DNA from: Capnocytophaga stomatis
Lineage (GTDB): Bacteria; Bacteroidota; Bacteroidia; Flavobacteriales; Flavobacteriaceae
Reading direction: 5' to 3'
DNA length: 64,000 nucleotides
Assembly: GCF_002302635.1 (NCBI RefSeq)
Contig: NZ_CP022387.1
Location: 62,001-126,000, forward strand
The position numbers and the translations under genes were made by a program. The notes beneath the pieces were generated by a model that worked only from the letters and a program-made list of their open reading frames with translations, did not search any database and had not been told where the DNA came from. Below, piece by piece: positions 61,090 through 64,000 of this stretch; positions within the stretch are counted from its first letter, which is position 1, and every line of letters starts with the position of its first letter.

Positions 61090-61314
61090 TTAATCTTCCA
61101 AAGATAAGTTTTTCAAAACATCAATAGCTTCATCATACTGATTTTCAAAAACATATACTTCCACTTGCATTGGAATTTCACTTGCAAATCCTGCCAATCT
61201 CCCTGATTCCGTGCGGTCTTTTATAATTGGCTCAATTCCAATTTCTTCCAAAGCCAACTTTATAAGATTAGCTTGAATTGAAGAACCTTCGAATATTTTC
61301 TTTAATTCCGGCAT
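61090..61314 (-). CDS. DUF2007 domain protein
   Basis: 74 aa. The DUF2007 pattern is clear: KKIFEGSSIQANLIKLALEEIGI, then IIKDRTESGRLAGFASEIPM and VEVYVFENQYDEAIDVLKNL. It is a ferredoxin-like small domain that may be a signal-sensing or regulatory piece related to the PII/GlnB fold. It is the second gene after the deoxynucleoside kinase, 21 bp downstream, so an operon is likely. Confidence 0.8.
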   Translation of the reverse strand: MPELKKIFEGSSIQANLIKLALEEIGIEPIIKDRTESGRLAGFASEIPMQVEVYVFENQYDEAIDVLKNLSLED

Positions 61315-61335
61315 ATTAATTTGTTTTTATTTATT

Positions 61336-61950
61336 TCAGAAAAGTCCATAAAGCAAGCCATCAACCTTGTTTATTATTTCGCCCAAATCCTCAGGATTAT
61401 CCACGAAATTAATGTCATCCACATCAATAATCAATAGCTTTCCTTTATCGTAATTTTTAATCCATTGTTCATAACGTTCATTTAAACGATTAAGATAATC
61501 TATTGAAATAGAGCTTTCATAATCTCTTCCTCGCTTATGAATTTGCTTCACTAAATTTGAAATCGTACTTCGCAAATAAATAAGCAAATCGGGCGGTTGC
61601 ACAAGCTTTTCCATCAGAAAGAAAAGCGATTTGTAATTTTGGAAATCTCTCCCGCTCATAAGTCCCATTTCGTGCAAATTGGGTGCGAAAATGTGAGCAT
61701 CTTCGTAAATTGTTCTGTCTTGTATTATGTTATTTCCCTTTTCACGAAAATCTAAAACCTGACGGAAGCGACTATTTAAGAAGTAAATCTGTAGATTAAA
61801 ACTCCAACGTTCCATTTGATGATAAAAATCATCCAAATACGGATTATCTACAACATCCTCATAATGAGCTTCCCAGTTATAATGTTTTGCTAAAAGAGCT
61901 GTTAGTGTGGTTTTTCCTGCTCCAATATTTCCTGCGACGGCTATATGCAT
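61336..61950 (-). CDS. Deoxynucleoside kinase
   Basis: 204 aa P-loop kinase of the dNK/dGK-dCK family. Walker A is AVAGNIGAGKTTLTALLA (about 4-21), followed by the substrate motif EDVVDNPYLDDFYHQM, then QDRTIYEDAHIFAPN (DRx), the LID-like RGRDYESSISIDYL, and the C-terminal IDVDDINF. It phosphorylates salvaged deoxynucleosides (dA/dG/dC types). It begins a group with the DUF2007 gene, both on the minus strand. Confidence 0.85.
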   Translation of the reverse strand: MHIAVAGNIGAGKTTLTALLAKHYNWEAHYEDVVDNPYLDDFYHQMERWSFNLQIYFLNSRFRQVLDFREKGNNIIQDRTIYEDAHIFAPNLHEMGLMSGRDFQNYKSLFFLMEKLVQPPDLLIYLRSTISNLVKQIHKRGRDYESSISIDYLNRLNERYEQWIKNYDKGKLLIIDVDDINFVDNPEDLGEIINKVDGLLYGLF

Positions 61951-61977
61951 CAGTATTAACTATTTTTAATAATGTAT

Positions 61978-62496
61978 TTATAATTCGTTACTGTTTTTCA
62001 GTGTGTTATTGTATTCATATTCTGCTTCGTCACGTAAACATTTTATCATTGACGTATTTTTGATTTCCTTAATTACGAACGAACTTTGAATGTTTGCAAT
62101 TATTTCCAATTTCGAAATTTTATGCACAACAAATCTCTGATATTCTTCCATATCGTTTAGCACCAATTTGAGCAAAAAATCATAACCTCCCGCCATATAC
62201 GAGGCTTCAAGAACTTCATCTAACGTGCTTATATACTTTTCAAATTCTTCAAAAAGCTCTCCTTGATGACGCAACAATTTTACCTGACAGTACGCTACAA
62301 GCTTCTTACCTAATTGTTTAGGATTAACCACTGCGACATAATTTTCTATAATTCCGCTGGTTTCCAATTTTTTTATTCGCTCGTGTACGGGCGTGATGGA
62401 AAGCCCTACCTTTTCTGCTAACTTTTTGATGGACTGCTTTCCGTCTTTCTGCAATTCATCAAGTAGCATAAAATCTATATGGTCTAACATTTGCAT
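61978..62496 (-). CDS. Lrp/AsnC-family transcriptional regulator (second)
   Basis: 172 aa. Helix-turn-helix at about 8-55 (LLDELQKDGKQSIKKLAEKVG and SITPVHERIKKLETSG), then the RAM domain (LVAYCQVKLLRHQGELFEEF, VLEASYMAGGYDFLLKLVLND). It starts at ATG 62496; an internal ATG at residue 3 is equally possible. It probably senses amino acids. It is 27 bp upstream of the deoxynucleoside kinase gene; a functional link is not obvious. Confidence 0.9.
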   Translation of the reverse strand: MQMLDHIDFMLLDELQKDGKQSIKKLAEKVGLSITPVHERIKKLETSGIIENYVAVVNPKQLGKKLVAYCQVKLLRHQGELFEEFEKYISTLDEVLEASYMAGGYDFLLKLVLNDMEEYQRFVVHKISKLEIIANIQSSFVIKEIKNTSMIKCLRDEAEYEYNNTLKNSNEL

Positions 62497-62557
62497 AGTT
62501 ATTGAGTTATTAAGATTAATGTCGGTAAAAATATTTTATTTTTTTGAGAAACACAAA

Positions 62558-62581
62558 AAAACAGAAAAAAATTTCTGTTTT
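62558..62581 (-). terminator. Terminator of the mannose-1-phosphate guanylyltransferase gene
   Basis: A 10-bp perfect stem (62558-62567/62572-62581) with a four-base loop is followed on the minus strand by a T run. Confidence 0.7.
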
Positions 62582-62644
62582 CTTTTAATTAAATCCTTAA
62601 AAATAATATTATTATCACTTTTTCAGAAAAGCATAATAAAACAC

Positions 62645-63724
62645 CTATCCTAAATGATTTCCAAACTTATTTTTAACCTCGTTTAGTATTTCTTTAATAT
62701 TTTGTTCGTTTTGTTTCGGGCAAATCAGCAATACTTCTTCCTTATCCACAACTATGTAATCATTAAGACCCTCAATTACAACTGTTTTCCCCTTTTCGGA
62801 ACGCACAATATTGTTAGTTGCATTTCTGAACAAAACTTGAGCATTTACCACTGCATTTTGCGTTTCATCCTTCGGAAGTTTTTCATATAGTGAACCCCAC
62901 GTTCCTAAATCGTTCCAATCGAAGCGAGCAGGAAGCACATATATATTGGAAGAAGGCTCCAAAATGGCATAATCAACCGAAATATTATCGGCTTTGGGAT
63001 AATTCTCTTTGATAAAATCTGGTTCTTGCTCCGTGTTATAAAAATCACTTCCCTTGTCAAATAGCTCATACATAACAGGTTGATATATTTTAAAAGCTTG
63101 CAAGACACTTCGTACGCTCCAAACAAAAATCCCTGCATTCCACAGAAAATTCCTCAATTGTAAAAATTCCTTAGCAGTTTGATAATCAGGCTTCTCCCGA
63201 AATTGACTTACTTTTTTTATTTCATCAGAAGTGTTTTTATCATACTGAATGTAGCCATATCCTGTATTGGGAAACGTAGGAATAACTCCTAAAGTCATCA
63301 GAATATCAGCATTTTGTGAAGCTTCAAAACACTTTTTCACATTTTCAGCAAAGACGGTTTCATTCTCAATCCAATGGTCACTTGGAGCAACAATCATCAG
63401 TGCATTGGGATTTCGTTGTTTTATTTTCATCGAAGCATACAATATGCAAGGAGCTGTATTTCTCATACAAGGCTCTAAAACAATGTTTTGACTATCTATT
63501 TCGGGGATTTGCTCCTTAACTAACTCACCATATATTTCATTGGTCAAAACTAAAATATTTTCCTTTTGAATGAAGTTATTAAGTCGGGAAAAGGTTCTTT
63601 GAAGCAATGTCTGTCCCGTACCCAACATATCGTGAAACTGTTTCGGGTAGCTTTCGGTGCTGATAGGCCAAAAACGAGAACCGATTCCACCCGCCATAAT
63701 TACTGCATAATAGTTATGATTCAT
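62645..63724 (-). CDS. manC: Mannose-1-phosphate guanylyltransferase
   Basis: 359 aa nucleotidyltransferase from ATG 63724 (MNHNYYAVIMAGG). The upstream nine residues from 63751 are inside the promoter box and are excluded. The GTP site is AVIMAGGIGSRFWPISTESY, with the metal-binding IVAPSDHWIENE, then FREKPDYQTAKEFL and WNAGIFVWSVRSVLQAF, and the mannose-binding end WNDLGTWGSLYEKL. It makes GDP-mannose from mannose-1-phosphate and GTP for surface glycans. It is not fused with an isomerase domain, as in the short bacterial form. Confidence 0.9.
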   Translation of the reverse strand: MNHNYYAVIMAGGIGSRFWPISTESYPKQFHDMLGTGQTLLQRTFSRLNNFIQKENILVLTNEIYGELVKEQIPEIDSQNIVLEPCMRNTAPCILYASMKIKQRNPNALMIVAPSDHWIENETVFAENVKKCFEASQNADILMTLGVIPTFPNTGYGYIQYDKNTSDEIKKVSQFREKPDYQTAKEFLQLRNFLWNAGIFVWSVRSVLQAFKIYQPVMYELFDKGSDFYNTEQEPDFIKENYPKADNISVDYAILEPSSNIYVLPARFDWNDLGTWGSLYEKLPKDETQNAVVNAQVLFRNATNNIVRSEKGKTVVIEGLNDYIVVDKEEVLLICPKQNEQNIKEILNEVKNKFGNHLG

Positions 63725-63748
63725 AAATAAAATATGATAAGTTTTTCG

Positions 63749-63779
63749 CAAAGGTAGAAAATATTTGAATTAAAATCAA
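63749..63779 (-). promoter_or_regulatory. Promoter of manC
   Basis: Minus-strand TTG (63779-63777), 20 nt and TACCTTTG (63756-63749) match the consensus. The transcript starts near 63743, after the first possible ATG, so ATG 63724 is the real start. Confidence 0.6.
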
Positions 63780-63917
63780 TTTCAAACAACGGAAAATATC
63801 AATTGCGACAAATGTTAATAAATAATACCTTAAAAGAATGTATAATAATATTTTTTTTACTATGTTTGTGGGCATTTTTAACCGTACTACATAATTTCAG
63901 GTGTAATAACAATTAAT

Positions 63918-64000
63918 TTGAAAATCATCACATTAACTACAGATTTTGGAGAGCGAGACTACTCCGTCGGAGCTGTGAAAGGTGCTATTTATAGCAATCT
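63918..64000 (+). CDS. SAM hydroxide adenosyltransferase (DUF62 family), N-terminal fragment
   Basis: Only 27 whole codons are visible before the right edge. They read KIITLTTDFGERDYSVGAVK after a leading TTG, then GAIYSN. This is the unmistakable start of the SAM hydroxide adenosyltransferase/SAM hydrolase family (TLTTDFGxxDxxVGxxKG), with the catalytic Asp in TTDFG. The enzyme splits S-adenosylmethionine with water into adenosine and methionine. No ATG lies in frame between the upstream stop at 63879-63881 and this point, and GTG 63901 is out of frame, so TTG 63918 is the likely start. The rest of the gene is beyond the window. Confidence 0.85.
   Translation, partial: MKIITLTTDFGERDYSVGAVKGAIYSN

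Noticed and set aside
56452-63917. A 14-base word TAATAACAATTAAT shared by the ppk1 upstream region and the right-edge gene upstream region
   Set aside because: Pure AT composition makes a chance match likely, and the two positions relative to the genes differ.
1-64000. CRISPR arrays, tRNA, rRNA and insertion sequences
   Set aside because: No regularly spaced repeats, cloverleaf-like segments, rRNA motifs or transposase frames were found by reading the sequence.

Overview
The window reads as a stretch of chromosome from a low-GC member of the Bacteroidota, most likely a Flavobacteriaceae species and plausibly Capnocytophaga. The genus is an inference. The support is: AT-rich DNA with A-rich leaders and few Shine-Dalgarno sites; many promoters of the Bacteroidota type (TTTG, about 19-20 nt, TAnnTTTG); and family content typical of the phylum (OstA-like protein, DUF4301, DUF4369, DUF5683, DUF6495, fused alpha/beta E1 dehydrogenase, Rho with a long N/Q-rich insert, a sirtuin without zinc cysteines, bacillithiol synthase BshA). 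I see no tRNA, rRNA, insertion sequence, prophage or CRISPR array. Almost everything looks like core housekeeping DNA.

Layout. 1-3450: the N-terminal part of a histidine ammonia-lyase-like protein that lacks the catalytic motifs, a UMF1-type transporter and two small unknown proteins. 3455-11000: murB, ybaB, parA-parB, a DUF5683 protein, an OstA-like protein, a repeat-rich gap and rlmD. 11187-19014: bshA, then a tightly overlapping set (thiamine-binding protein, PnuC-family transporter, NadR-like kinase, DUF4301), then mltG and a fused 2-oxoacid dehydrogenase E1. 19249-29165: ppc, an Lrp regulator, an M14 peptidase, an XRE regulator, corA, a KdsC/DUF2520/lipoprotein group and a HerA-like ATPase. 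29327-37325: a small acidic protein, PAP2 phosphatase, TrmH, class II aldolase, an acyltransferase, an S41 protease and DsbD. 37486-50939: PPK2, an M28 peptidase, ComEC, an NlpC/P60 lipoprotein, ClpC, Lpd, a glycosyltransferase, a small GNAT protein, a hydrolase, a DUF4369 lipoprotein, a sirtuin and RlmH. 51018-64000: a Deg protease, a small AAA ATPase, a ZIP transporter, PPK1, Rho, ParE, DUF6495, DUF2007, a deoxynucleoside kinase, an Lrp regulator, a mannose-1-phosphate guanylyltransferase and the start of a SAM hydroxide adenosyltransferase.

How the genes fit together. Envelope building and quality control are well represented (murB, mltG, OstA-like, KdsC-like, DsbD, Deg, S41, C40, GT2, manC). 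Chromosome maintenance has parA-parB, ybaB and parE. Polyphosphate is served by separate ppk1 and ppk2 genes. Thiol chemistry is represented by bshA, dsbD and lpd.

The most interesting items are: the motif-less ammonia-lyase homologue at the left edge; the thiamine-binding/PnuC/kinase/DUF4301 cassette, where DUF4301 looks like a divergent nucleotidyltransferase; an 18-bp perfect palindrome over the ZIP transporter promoter; the nested inverted repeats at 9156-9387; paired TTGTAAA/TTTACAA sites around the divergent XRE and M14 promoters; and the Rho insert. No strong candidate for a wholly new defence or mobile system is visible.
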